From Demequina gelatinilytica (lineage in GTDB: Bacteria > Actinomycetota > Actinomycetes > Actinomycetales > Demequinaceae), in the NCBI RefSeq assembly GCF_000971115.1, contig NZ_BBLV01000014.1:1-64000 (forward strand): 64,000 nt of DNA. The letters are read 5' to 3'. Each line of letters starts with the position of its first letter. Within the stretch, counting starts at the first letter, position 1. This document shows positions 48,530 to 57,119 of this stretch, piece by piece. Made by a program: the position numbers and the translations under genes. Under the pieces are notes generated by a model. The model was given only the letters and a program-made list of their open reading frames with translations, did no database searches and was not told the origin of the DNA.

Positions 48530-50323
48530 ATGAGCCAGCCCGCGCACACCGACGACGCCGAGAACATCGTCGCCCTCATCTCGCAGGCGTGGCGCACCCA
48601 CGCCGACAGGGTGGTGATGCGTCACACCGATGCCGACGACGAGTGGATCGACGTCACGGGCGCGCAGGCGCAGGCCTGGGTCACCGAGGTGGCGAAGGGG
48701 CTCATCGCGCGCGGGATCCAGCCGGGCCAGAGCGTCGGGATCATGGCCCGTACCCGCATCGAGTGGTCCATCCTCGACGTCGCCATCTGGACGGTGGGGG
48801 CCCTCCCCGTCCCCATCTACGACACATCGTCGGCCTCCCAGATCGACTGGATCACGTCCGACGCCGACATCGCGGTGCTGTTCGTCGAGACAGAGGCGCA
48901 CGCGGCGCTCGCGCACCAGGTCGCGAGCGACCCCGAGAGCCCGCTGCGCGACATCCTTGTGATCGACCATGGCTGCGTCGAGGACCTGCGGGCCGGTGGC
49001 GCCGGGATCCCGGACACGCTCGTCGCGGAGCGGGCCGCCCTCGCGACGCTCGACACCCCCGCGACCATCGTCTACACGTCGGGCACCACCGGCCGCCCCA
49101 AGGGCGCTGTGCTGACCCACCGGAACTTCGTGGTCCACACGCGCGGCATCCAGCAGGCGCTCCCCGATGTCCTCCTGCGCGAGGAGTCGAGCTCCGTCCT
49201 GTTCCTCACGCTCGCCCACTCGCTCGCGCGGCTGGTCGAGGTGGTGCTGCTCGCGTGCGGCACCACCATCGGCTTCTGCCCCGACTCGCGCAAGCTCGTG
49301 CCCTACATCGCGACGTTCCAGCCCACGCTGCTGCTCGCGGTGCCGCGCGTGTTCGAGAAGGTCTACAACGCGGCCGAGCAGAAGGCCGCGGCCGGCGGCA
49401 AGGTGCGGATCTTCCGGTGGGCCGCGAAGCAGTCGATCGACTACTCGCGCGCGCTCGACACGGACCCGGGCCCGTCGCTCGCCCTCAAGGCGCGCCACGC
49501 GGTGGCGGACCGCCTGGTGCTCGCGAAGATCCGCGAGGTGCTGGGCGGCAAGGCCGTCCACGCGATCTCGGGCTCGGCACCGCTCGGCGAGCGCCTGGGC
49601 CACTTCTACAACGGGCTCGGGCTCCAGGTCATGGAGGGCTACGGTCTCACCGAGGTGACCGCGGCGGCCCACGTGAACCGCACCACCCGGTCGAAGATCG
49701 GCACCGTCGGACCCGCCCTGCCCGGCTTCGAGACCGTCATCGCCGAGGACGGCGAGGTGCTCATGCGCGGCGACATGCTGTTCCAGGGCTACCACCGGAA
49801 CCCCGAGGCGACGGCCGAGGCGATGCGCGACGGGTGGTTCCACACGGGCGACATCGGGCAGCTCGACGCCGAGGGCTTCCTCACCATCACGGGCCGCAAG
49901 AAGGAGATCATCGTGACCGCCGCGGGCAAGAACGTCGCGCCCGCCGTGCTCGAGGACCGCGTGCGCGGGTACGCGCTCGTCAGCCAGTGCGTGGTGGTGG
50001 GCGAGGCGAAGCCGTTCATCGCGGCGCTCCTCACGCTCGACGAGGAGGCCCTTCCGGGCTGGCTCACCAGCCACGGGCTGCCCCCGATGCCCGCCGCCGA
50101 GGCAGCGCAGCACCCCGTGGTGCGGGAGCACCTCGACAACGCCGTCACCAGGGCGAACGGCGCCGTCTCGCGCGCCGAGTCGATCCGCCGCTGGGAGATC
50201 CTGCCCACCGACTTCACCGTCGAGGCCGGGCACCTGACGCCGTCGCTCAAGGTCAAGCGTGCTCAGGTGCTGCGCGACTTCGCGGCCGACGTCGAGGCGC
50301 TGTACGCGACGTCCGCGCGCTGA
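48530..50323 (+). CDS. Long-chain fatty acid-CoA ligase (FadD15-type)
   Basis: 597 residues, AMP-forming adenylate enzyme. IVYTSGTTGRPKGAVLTH, MEGYGLTE, GWFHTGDIGQLD, GRKKEIIVTAAGKNVAP and a C-terminal Lys in LTPSLKVKRAQV. Activates long-chain fatty acids. Position matches fadD15 (Rv2187). Divergent from glk across 86 bp. The 3' end overlaps GC hairpins that may terminate it just before the duplicated 47-bp element. Confidence 0.93.
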   Translation: MSQPAHTDDAENIVALISQAWRTHADRVVMRHTDADDEWIDVTGAQAQAWVTEVAKGLIARGIQPGQSVGIMARTRIEWSILDVAIWTVGALPVPIYDTSSASQIDWITSDADIAVLFVETEAHAALAHQVASDPESPLRDILVIDHGCVEDLRAGGAGIPDTLVAERAALATLDTPATIVYTSGTTGRPKGAVLTHRNFVVHTRGIQQALPDVLLREESSSVLFLTLAHSLARLVEVVLLACGTTIGFCPDSRKLVPYIATFQPTLLLAVPRVFEKVYNAAEQKAAAGGKVRIFRWAAKQSIDYSRALDTDPGPSLALKARHAVADRLVLAKIREVLGGKAVHAISGSAPLGERLGHFYNGLGLQVMEGYGLTEVTAAAHVNRTTRSKIGTVGPALPGFETVIAEDGEVLMRGDMLFQGYHRNPEATAEAMRDGWFHTGDIGQLDAEGFLTITGRKKEIIVTAAGKNVAPAVLEDRVRGYALVSQCVVVGEAKPFIAALLTLDEEALPGWLTSHGLPPMPAAEAAQHPVVREHLDNAVTRANGAVSRAESIRRWEILPTDFTVEAGHLTPSLKVKRAQVLRDFAADVEALYATSAR

Positions 50324-50345
50324 CGGGCGCCGGCGGGGGCACGAG

Positions 50346-50392
50346 GTGCCGTATGCCCCCAGGGGTAGTGGCACCACAAGTCGGGGCTGTCA
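50346..50392 (+). promoter_or_regulatory. Duplicated 47-bp upstream element, copy A
   Basis: 39 of 47 bases match copy B at 50832-50878 without gaps. Shared blocks are GTGCC, TATGCCCCC, GTGGCACCACAA and TCGGG. GTGG-CA-CCAC is itself palindromic. The start codon is 52 bp past its end. It looks like an operator or alternative-sigma promoter shared by two genes. Confidence 0.6.
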
Positions 50393-50443
50393 TGGGCGGG
50401 GTCCTCCGGTGAGCCTGGAGGCACCACCGACCCGGAGGATCAC

Positions 50444-50737
50444 ATGCCCTACGTCATCTCCACCACGTCAGCACCCGACACCGCCGTCGCATCCGTCACG
50501 CGTGAGCTGCCGGTAGCCCGCTCGCGCCGCGTGCCTGCGCCGATCGGCGCGCGCTTCCGCCGCGGAGGCGAACCCACCACGCACGTGAGGCTCTACCGGC
50601 GAGCGCTCCGGCCCCGGCACCCCATCGGCGCACGGTTCCCGCGACGCGACGCGGCTGCGCGCGCCGAGCTCGAGCTCGTGCTGGTGCCGATCGCCTCGCC
50701 CAGGCCCCGACCCGTGGGGGCGCGCTTCGCGCGCTGA
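50444..50737 (+). CDS. Small Arg-rich protein with three P-(I/V)-GARF repeats
   Basis: 97 residues, strongly basic. Three units: APIGARFRR (residues 32-40), HPIGARFPR (about 59-67) and RPVGARFAR at the very C-terminus. No signal peptide or membrane helix; I do not recognise it. GGAGG lies six bases before the ATG, a transcription terminator follows, and the upstream element is shared with the next gene, so it looks like a real gene. Could bind nucleic acid or membrane; that is only a guess. Confidence 0.6.
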   Translation: MPYVISTTSAPDTAVASVTRELPVARSRRVPAPIGARFRRGGEPTTHVRLYRRALRPRHPIGARFPRRDAAARAELELVLVPIASPRPRPVGARFAR

Positions 50738-50777
50738 CACCCGCACGCCGACACCGCGCGGACGCCCGTCCGACCCC

Positions 50778-50813
50778 ACGATGCCCGCCTTCCATACGGA
50801 ACGCGGGCATCGT
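50778..50813 (+). terminator. Terminator after the small Arg-rich gene
   Basis: 11-bp perfect stem ACGATGCCCGC/GCGGGCATCGT enclosing TTCC-ATAC-GGAA, 40 bp after the stop. Confidence 0.65.
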
Positions 50814-50831
50814 CGCGTGCGACGGCATGGC

Positions 50832-50878
50832 GTGCCCTATGCCCCCCGCGCTGGTGGCACCACAACTCGGGTCTGGCA
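50832..50878 (+). promoter_or_regulatory. Duplicated 47-bp upstream element, copy B
   Basis: 39 of 47 bases match copy A at 50346-50392, same blocks and order. Its end is 55 bp before the oxidoreductase ATG, against 52 bp for copy A, so the elements keep the same position relative to each start. Confidence 0.6.
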
Positions 50879-50932
50879 GGACATTCCGGACAGCGCGAGC
50901 ATGATCCGGAATCCAGACCGGAGGTTCTCACC

Positions 50933-52390
50933 ATGTCCCTGTCCACCGATGCGCCGTCGCTCGCCGCCCCCGAGCGCACCACCGTCTCCAATCCCCGTCG
51001 CACCACCCTGTCGAGCCGCCTCGTCGGCACCGCGCTCGAGGCCGCGCTCGACGAGCTCGCCGGGCGTCTCGACGGCGGCATCGTCCGCCGCTCCGATCCC
51101 GATTGGGACGCGGCGCGCGCCGCGTGGCAGCTCGGCGCCGACCAGCGCCCCGTCGCGGTGGTGCTCGCCGCGAGCGAGGCCGACGTCGCTCGCTCGCTGC
51201 GGCTCGCGACCCGCATGGGGGTGCGCGTGGCACCGCAGTCGTCGGGCCACGGCGCGGTCGCGCTCGGCCCGCTCGACGGCGCCATCCTGCTGCGCACGAG
51301 CGCGCTCTCGCGGGTCGCCGTCGATCCCGTCGCCCGTACCGCGACCGTCGGCGCGGGCGCCACCTGGGGGGACGTGTCCGACGCCGCCTCCCCGTACGGC
51401 CTTGCCGGGCTCGCCGGCTCGTCGCGCACCGTCGGCGTGGTCGGCTACTGCCTCGGCGGCGGCCTCGGCTGGCTGGGGCGCCTGCATGGCCTGGGCGCGG
51501 GGTCGATCCTGGCGGCGCGCGTCGCCCTTCCCGGCGGCGCCGTGGTGATCGCCTCGCCGTCGGAGCACGCCGACCTCTGGTGGGCGCTTCGCGGAGGCGG
51601 CGGCGCCGGGGTGGTCACGGAGCTGACGCTGCGCCTGGTCGAGGTCCCCGAGCTGGTCGCCGGCAGCCTCTGGTGGCCGCGCGAGCGTGCCGCGGAGGTG
51701 CTCAAGGCCTGGGCCCGCCTCATCCCCGTCCTTCCCCGCGAGATCACCACGGTCGCGCGCGTGCTGACCTTCCCCGACATCGATCCCCTCCCGCCGCACC
51801 TGCGTGGCGCGCGGATGGTGCTCGTCCAGGCCGCGGTGGCAGGCCCGGTCGCGCTCGCCGACCGGCTGCTTGCGCCGCTGCGCGCGCTCGAGCCCGTGAT
51901 GGACGACGTCGCCCCGGTCTCCCCTGACGCGCTCGGCCACCTGGCCATGGACCCCCCGGACCCCTCGGAGGGCGCCGCGGAAGGCGTCGTGCTCGCCTCG
52001 TTCGGCGAGGCAGCGGTCGACGCGTGGCTCGAGGCGCTCGAGGCCCCGGCCTGCGCGGGCGTCGTCGCGGCGGACCTACGCCAGCTGGGCGGGGCGCTGT
52101 CGCCCGAGTCCGGGCACGATGCCGCCCTCACCGGGCTCGCGGGCGCCGTCGCGGCGGTCGCCGTCGCACCCGCGACCCCCGTGGCGGACCTCGCCGCGGC
52201 TACCCGCGCCGTCGAGACCGCGCTCGCCGCTCTCGAGCCCTGGGCGAGCGCTCACCAGTACGCCAACTTCGTGGAGCACCCCGTCGAGGAGGGCGTCCTG
52301 GTCGGCGCCGCGCACGACAGGCTCGACACGATCCGCCTGTCCTACGATCCGGATGGCACGATGCTGCGCCGCCACGGCGCGGCGCACTGA
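50933..52390 (+). CDS. FAD-linked (berberine-bridge-like) oxidoreductase
   Basis: 485 residues. PCMH-type FAD domain: PVAVVLAASEADVARSL, RVAPQSSGHGAV with His106 and GVVGYCLGGGLGWLG with Cys173, the two positions that bind FAD covalently in berberine-bridge-like enzymes. A substrate domain and BBE-like tail YANFVEHP ... DRLDTIRLSYDPDG follow. Substrate unknown. GGAGG precedes the ATG. Controlled, by inference, by element B together with the small Arg-rich gene. Ends at a terminator. Confidence 0.87.
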   Translation: MSLSTDAPSLAAPERTTVSNPRRTTLSSRLVGTALEAALDELAGRLDGGIVRRSDPDWDAARAAWQLGADQRPVAVVLAASEADVARSLRLATRMGVRVAPQSSGHGAVALGPLDGAILLRTSALSRVAVDPVARTATVGAGATWGDVSDAASPYGLAGLAGSSRTVGVVGYCLGGGLGWLGRLHGLGAGSILAARVALPGGAVVIASPSEHADLWWALRGGGGAGVVTELTLRLVEVPELVAGSLWWPRERAAEVLKAWARLIPVLPREITTVARVLTFPDIDPLPPHLRGARMVLVQAAVAGPVALADRLLAPLRALEPVMDDVAPVSPDALGHLAMDPPDPSEGAAEGVVLASFGEAAVDAWLEALEAPACAGVVAADLRQLGGALSPESGHDAALTGLAGAVAAVAVAPATPVADLAAATRAVETALAALEPWASAHQYANFVEHPVEEGVLVGAAHDRLDTIRLSYDPDGTMLRRHGAAH

Positions 52391-52410
52391 CGGCACGCGC
52401 AGCGTCGGTC

Positions 52411-52449
52411 GACGCGCCGCGCCGAGCACCACGGCTCGCGCGGCGCGTC
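52411..52449. terminator. Terminator between the oxidoreductase and the Cys-rich small gene
   Basis: Stem GACGCGCCGCGC-GAGC with one bulged C, loop ACCACG. Lies between two convergent genes. Confidence 0.6.
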
Positions 52450-52476
52450 TGTGCGCGACGTCGGCGCACAGGACGG

Positions 52477-52683
52477 TCAGGAGGCTCGCGGGGGCCTCAC
52501 GAGGCGCAGCGGCGGCACGAGACCGCCTGCGGCGAGCGCGTCGAGCGCATGCGCCTGCTCCTCATCGAGCTCGACCGTCGAGCGGTCCGATGGCCGCACC
52601 TCGATGGTGAGGAAGGAGACGACGCAGTCGCCGCAGCTCCTGCCCCTCATCTCGCATGAGTCGCAGTCGATCAGCATGGCCAT
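52477..52683 (-). CDS. Small Cys-rich protein (68 aa)
   Basis: 68 residues starting MAMLIDCDSCEMRGRSCGDC, with four cysteines in a CxxC...CxxC pattern likely to bind zinc. The C-terminus is acidic then basic. ATG 52683 is chosen: GGAGGAAGGG lies before it; an in-frame ATG six bases later is also possible. Similar short Cys proteins near the exonuclease gene are seen in other actinobacteria, from memory. Function unknown. Confidence 0.72.
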   Translation of the reverse strand: MAMLIDCDSCEMRGRSCGDCVVSFLTIEVRPSDRSTVELDEEQAHALDALAAGGLVPPLRLVRPPRAS

Positions 52684-52868
52684 GCCCTTCCCTTCCTCCG
52701 GTGCTGCGCCGGTGCGCGCCGCGTCCTCTCGGCACGCCGTGCATGGGGCACGGATCACGGTCGATCACCATGCGTCCCACGCTAGGGAGGGGGTCCGACA
52801 TCGCAACGTCATGGCTGGTGCGACGGCCCGTGGACGGCGCTGTCGGTGGGTGGCCGTACCGTCGTCGT

Positions 52869-54596
52869 GTGACCTCCCCCGCCGAGACCGTCGAGCAGCT
52901 GCTCCATCAGCAGCGCTCGCTCGAGGACGTCGGCGAGCCTCTGCATCGCACCACGTTCGTGGTGGTCGACCTCGAGACCACCGGCACCTCGCCCGACAAG
53001 GCCGGCATCACGGAGATCGGCGCGGTCAAGACGCGCGGGGGCGAGGTGGTCGGCGAGTTCCAGACGCTCGTGGACCCGGGCTCCCCCATCCCGCCGTTCA
53101 TCGTCGCGCTCACCGGCATCACCGACGCGATGGTCGTCGCCGCGCCCCGCATCGAGCAGGTCCTGCCCTCCTTCCTCGAGTTCCTGGGTGATGCGGTCCT
53201 GGTCGCCCACAACGCGCCCTTCGACACGGGCTTCCTGCGTGCCGCGTGCCGCGCCCACGGCTACCGGTGGCCGGGCAACCAGGTGGTGGACACCGTCACG
53301 CTCGCACGGCGCGCCACCACCAAGGAGGAGGCGCCCAACAAGAAGCTGTCGACCCTCGCGCGGGTCTTCGGCACCGTGGTCGAGCCGAACCACCGCGCCC
53401 TCGAGGACGCGCGCGCGACGTCGGAGATCCTGCATCGGATGCTGGAGCGCGTCGCGGCGTTCGGCATCACGCACCGCGAGGACCTGGAGTCGCTGCGGAA
53501 CCCCATGCCCGAGCGCATCCGCAAGAAGGCCACCATGGCCGACCGCGTGCCCGCGAAGCCCGGCGTCTACGTCTTCCGCGGCCCCCGCGGCGAGCGTCTG
53601 TACGTGGGCACGTCGAAGAACCTCCGCTCGCGCGTGAAGTCCTACTTCACCACCGGCGAGCAGCGTCGGTCGGTACGGGACATGCTCGAGCTCGCCGTCG
53701 ATGTCGACACGCTGGTGTGCGCCACGGAGCTCGAGGCCAACGTGCGCGAGGTACGCCTGATCTCCGAGCACCGCCCGCGCTACAACCGCCGTTCCGCCCG
53801 GCCGGAACGCACGCCCTGGGTCCGCATCACCGAGGAGCGCTATCCGCGGCTCGCGGTGTCGCGCGCCGTCGCCGGACCCGAGGGCTCGCTGGGACCGATG
53901 CGTTCGGGCGCGGACGCGAGGCTCGCGATCGAGGCGGTCCAATCGGCGCTCGGGGTGCGCACGTGCACCACCCGCCTGCCCATCACCCCGCGCGCGAACG
54001 CCCGCGCATGCCTGCTCAAGGACCTGGGCGCATGCGCCGCACCGTGCGTGCGCGGCGAAGGGTCGGGCTACGACGAGACCACGGCCGCGATGCGCGACGC
54101 TCTCGGCACCGATCCATCACCCGTCGTGAGCGCCCTCGAGCAGCAGATCGCCGAACGCGCCGAGTCGCTCGACTACGAGCGTGCCGCCGAGCTCCGGGAC
54201 GGGGTGAGCGCCGTGGTCGACGGCGCGATGCGGGCGCAGCGGCTCGCCGCGCTCGCGCGGTGCTCGATCGTCGCGGTGCGACCGGTGGACGGTTCATGGG
54301 ACGTCGCGGCCTTCCGCCGCGGCGCGCTCGCAGGCACGGAACGCGTGACAGAGGGCGTGTGGGACGCGGCCGATCGCCTTCGCACGCTCACCGACGACCT
54401 CGACGTCGCCCAGGAGGTCCTGGTCGAGGAGCGCGAGCTGGTCGCCCGATGGATCGAGGCGCCGGGCACGCGGCTGCTCTACGTCGACGGCGAGTGGTCC
54501 AACCCCGTCAACGGCGCCGGGCGCCATGCCCGCTGGGTCGAGGCCCGCCGCGCGGACCGCGACGCCCGCCCGCTCGCCAAGCGTGCGGAGGGGTGA
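52869..54596 (+). CDS. DEDDh exonuclease fused to GIY-YIG/UvrC-like nuclease
   Basis: 575 residues. DnaQ-like exonuclease (25-195): VVVDLETTG (Asp34, Glu36), VAHNAPFDTGF (Asp119), NHRALEDAR (His175, Asp180). GIY-YIG nuclease (230-310): PGVYVFRGP, RLYVGTSKNLRSRVKSYF. A Cys motif CTTRLPITP..CLLKDLGACAAPC and UVR helix ALEQQIAERAESLDYERAAE, in part, follow. The same fusion is Rv2191. It suggests a DNA-repair or processing nuclease. GTG 52869 is chosen: TACCGT (52857-52862) is six bases upstream, leaderless. Confidence 0.9.
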   Translation: MTSPAETVEQLLHQQRSLEDVGEPLHRTTFVVVDLETTGTSPDKAGITEIGAVKTRGGEVVGEFQTLVDPGSPIPPFIVALTGITDAMVVAAPRIEQVLPSFLEFLGDAVLVAHNAPFDTGFLRAACRAHGYRWPGNQVVDTVTLARRATTKEEAPNKKLSTLARVFGTVVEPNHRALEDARATSEILHRMLERVAAFGITHREDLESLRNPMPERIRKKATMADRVPAKPGVYVFRGPRGERLYVGTSKNLRSRVKSYFTTGEQRRSVRDMLELAVDVDTLVCATELEANVREVRLISEHRPRYNRRSARPERTPWVRITEERYPRLAVSRAVAGPEGSLGPMRSGADARLAIEAVQSALGVRTCTTRLPITPRANARACLLKDLGACAAPCVRGEGSGYDETTAAMRDALGTDPSPVVSALEQQIAERAESLDYERAAELRDGVSAVVDGAMRAQRLAALARCSIVAVRPVDGSWDVAAFRRGALAGTERVTEGVWDAADRLRTLTDDLDVAQEVLVEERELVARWIEAPGTRLLYVDGEWSNPVNGAGRHARWVEARRADRDARPLAKRAEG

Positions 54597-54605
54597 GGCG
54601 GGCTC

Positions 54606-55427
54606 CTATGCGGCGGCGGCCGCTGGTGCGAGGGTCGCCCCCGCCGTCACGGTGGCGCCGCGCCTGCGGTAGACGCTCATGGCCACGACCACCCACACGC
54701 CGGTGATGGCCCACCCCGCCCAGATGTCGATCACCCAGTGGTTCGCGGTCAGGATCACCACCGCGCCTGTGATGAGCGCGTAGGACACGGCCACGACGCG
54801 CAGCCAGACGCGGCGCGTCATGATGCACACGGCCAGCGCGACCCACAGCGACCACCCCGCATGCAACGACGGGAAGGCCGCAAGCTCGTTCGTGGTGCTC
54901 GAGAGCCCGTCGGCACCCTGCGGGCCCCGATCCCAGAAGCCCATCCGCCCGGTCTCCTCGAGCACATCGACGAAGCCGCGCATGAGCCGCGGCGGAGCGG
55001 TAGGAAGCGCGATGAACATCACCAGCGCCGTGAGCGTGGTGCCGGCAAGCGCCACGAACAGCGGCCGGTAGAGCGGACGATGCCGCGTCCACAGCACCAC
55101 GAGGACCCCGATGGTCGCGACGAAGTGCCACGTGGCGTACCAGAGCGCGGTGGCGAAGGCGACACCGGGGGTGCCGGCCGCCCAGCGGTTCCACGACTGC
55201 TCGATGTCGATGCCGAGCCAGTGCTCGAAGCGATGGATGTCGGTCGCCGTGGCGGTGGCGACCCCGAAGTCGCCCTGCGCCGCGAGGCGCGCGAGCGAGT
55301 AGATCCCGTAGAGCAGGAGCACGAACACGATCTCCCGCGCCGCGCCGGAACCCAGCCACGACCTCCACGAGGGCCGCGGACTCACCATGTCGGGCGAAGC
55401 GGGGTCCTCGCGTACAGAATCGATCAC
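54606..55427 (-). CDS. PAP2-family phosphatase, membrane
   Basis: 273 residues with about six membrane helices. PAP2 core: LAAFPSLHAGWSLW and VILTANHWVIDIWAGW, the histidine motifs of lipid phosphatases and inositol-phosphorylceramide-synthase-like enzymes. Acts on a lipid phosphate at the membrane. GTG 55427 has a complete leaderless promoter (55434-55461). Confidence 0.87.
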   Translation of the reverse strand: MIDSVREDPASPDMVSPRPSWRSWLGSGAAREIVFVLLLYGIYSLARLAAQGDFGVATATATDIHRFEHWLGIDIEQSWNRWAAGTPGVAFATALWYATWHFVATIGVLVVLWTRHRPLYRPLFVALAGTTLTALVMFIALPTAPPRLMRGFVDVLEETGRMGFWDRGPQGADGLSSTTNELAAFPSLHAGWSLWVALAVCIMTRRVWLRVVAVSYALITGAVVILTANHWVIDIWAGWAITGVWVVVAMSVYRRRGATVTAGATLAPAAAAA

Positions 55428-55433
55428 CGCCGC

Positions 55434-55461
55434 AGTCTAAGGGCAGGTGACGTCCAGGCAA
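55434..55461 (-). promoter_or_regulatory. Leaderless promoter of the PAP2 gene
   Basis: On the minus strand TTGCCT (55456-55461), 16 bp, TAGACT (55434-55439), then six bases to the GTG at 55427. The clearest -35/-10 pair attached to a leaderless start in the window. Confidence 0.6.
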
Positions 55462-55499
55462 ACGTCCGGTGTCGAGCAGGCCACGAACGGTCGAGGCGG

Positions 55500-56540
55500 C
55501 TACGCCTGCGTCGCGGCCACCCAGCGGTCCAGCACATCGGCCGCCGCGCCGGAGTCCACGGCTCGTGCCGCGTGCTCCAGGCCCGCCTCGAAACGCTCGA
55601 CGAGCGTGCCGCTCGACGTGCCCGAAAGCGTGGCATCCGCGACAAGGCCCGCCGCAGCGTTGAGCAGCACCGTGTCGCGGACGGCGCCGGGCTCGCCCGC
55701 GAGCACACGACGCACCACGGCCGCGTTCTCCTCCGCCTCGCCACCGCGGAGGTCGTCGATGGTGATACGCGCCAGGCCCAGATCCCCGACCGGGTCGAGG
55801 CGGAGCTCGGTGACGCCCCCGCCACGGACCTCCCAGACGGTGGCGGCACCGGTGGGTGCGAGCTCGTCGAGGCCGTCGTCGCCGTGGAAGACCAGCGCCT
55901 CCCGCCCCTGCTGCGCGATGACACCCGCCAGGACGGGCGAGACGCGCAGGGACGACGACCCGATGGCGGTCGCCTGAGGCTGCGCGGGGTTGGTGAGCGG
56001 GCCCAGGATGTTGAAGGTGGTGGGGACGCCCAGCTCCTTGCGGATGGGCATCGCGAACCGCATCGACGGGTGGAACACCTGCGCGAAGCAGAAGGTGATG
56101 CCCACCTCCGTCGCGAGCTCCTTGACCCGGTCGACCGGAAGGTCGAGCCGCACGCCGAGCGCGCCCAGCACATCAGCCGAGCCCGACTTCGAGGTGGCCG
56201 CCCGGTTGCCGTGCTTGACCACCGTCGGGCCGGCTCCGGCGATGACGATCGACGCCATCGTCGAGATGTTCACGGTGTGCGCACCGTCGCCGCCCGTGCC
56301 GACGATGTCGACGGTGCGGCCGGGCACCTCGAACCGCACGGCGTGGGCGAGCATCGCCTGGGCGAGGCCGGCGACCTCGGCAGGCGTCTCGCGCTTGACG
56401 CGCAGGGCCGCGAGGAACGCACCCATCGCCACGGGCGACGCGGAATCGGTGAGGACGGAGTCCATCACCGCCGCGGTCTCCTCCGCGGTGAGGTCCTCAT
56501 GCTCGACGAGGCGCGCGAGCAGGTCCTGGAGCGTCGCCAT
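55500..56540 (-). CDS. trpD: Anthranilate phosphoribosyltransferase
   Basis: 346 residues. Tryptophan pathway: joins anthranilate with PRPP. Motifs VDIVGTGGDGAHT, VVKHGNRAATSKSGSADVL and FNILGPLTNPAQP. The rest of trp is not here; a lone trpD next to ctaE is the actinobacterial arrangement (Rv2192c). ATG 56540 starts the family N-terminus. Confidence 0.96.
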   Translation of the reverse strand: MATLQDLLARLVEHEDLTAEETAAVMDSVLTDSASPVAMGAFLAALRVKRETPAEVAGLAQAMLAHAVRFEVPGRTVDIVGTGGDGAHTVNISTMASIVIAGAGPTVVKHGNRAATSKSGSADVLGALGVRLDLPVDRVKELATEVGITFCFAQVFHPSMRFAMPIRKELGVPTTFNILGPLTNPAQPQATAIGSSSLRVSPVLAGVIAQQGREALVFHGDDGLDELAPTGAATVWEVRGGGVTELRLDPVGDLGLARITIDDLRGGEAEENAAVVRRVLAGEPGAVRDTVLLNAAAGLVADATLSGTSSGTLVERFEAGLEHAARAVDSGAAADVLDRWVAATQA

Positions 56541-56551
56541 CGTCGCGCGCC

Positions 56552-56974
56552 TCAGGCGCTCGCGGGCGCGAAGAAGGCGTCGACCGCGTCGCGCAGGACG
56601 AACGGGTCGAGCGGGTGGGACACGGCCGCATCCGCCTCGGACCACGTCGCGAGCCAGGCGTCGCCGGGACGTCCCACGAGCAGGAGGATGGGAGGGCACG
56701 TGTAGAGCTCGTTCTTCATCTGGCGGGCGACGGCCATGCCGCCGACCTTCGCGGCCTCGCCGTCGAGGATCACCAGGTCGAACGAGCCCTCGTCCAGCTG
56801 CTGCGTCACCGCGGCGTGGGTCGCGGTCTCGGTCCACTCGATCGGCTGTCCGTGGGTGGTCGGGCCCACCGCGAAGCGCACCTTCTCCCGCACGTTGCGA
56901 TCGTCGCTGTACAGAAGGATGCGTGCCTTGCGGACGGAGACGTCCCCGGACTCGTGCTTGACCACGTCGCTCAT
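56552..56974 (-). CDS. Receiver-like domain protein, degenerate
   Basis: 140 residues with response-regulator fold: RILLYSDDRNVREKV, phosphoacceptor Asp in DLVILDGEAAKVGG, and a final strand. The usual conserved Lys before Pro is replaced (AVSHPLDPF). No output domain, so likely a partner-binding or degenerate receiver. ATG 56974 is chosen: -10 CAGAAT (56982-56987) is seven bases upstream. It sits between trpD and divergent ctaE, a position kept in actinobacteria. Confidence 0.78.
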   Translation of the reverse strand: MSDVVKHESGDVSVRKARILLYSDDRNVREKVRFAVGPTTHGQPIEWTETATHAAVTQQLDEGSFDLVILDGEAAKVGGMAVARQMKNELYTCPPILLLVGRPGDAWLATWSEADAAVSHPLDPFVLRDAVDAFFAPASA

Positions 56975-57119
56975 GGCGCCCATTCTGGCACGGCCCGCCC
57001 CTGCTCCCGGCCCATCCGGCGCCCCGGCACGGGCATACCGGGACGGCCACGGGAACACCGCGGCACGCCTGCACGTTGGTTGGTGAGTCCCGGCTGCTCC
57101 GTACGCTTTAATGGGACCT

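Noticed and set aside
50324..50345. Separate terminator after the acyl-CoA ligase gene
   Set aside because: Inverted GGGGGCA/TGCCCCC arms exist but overlap element A, so I could not separate the two functions.
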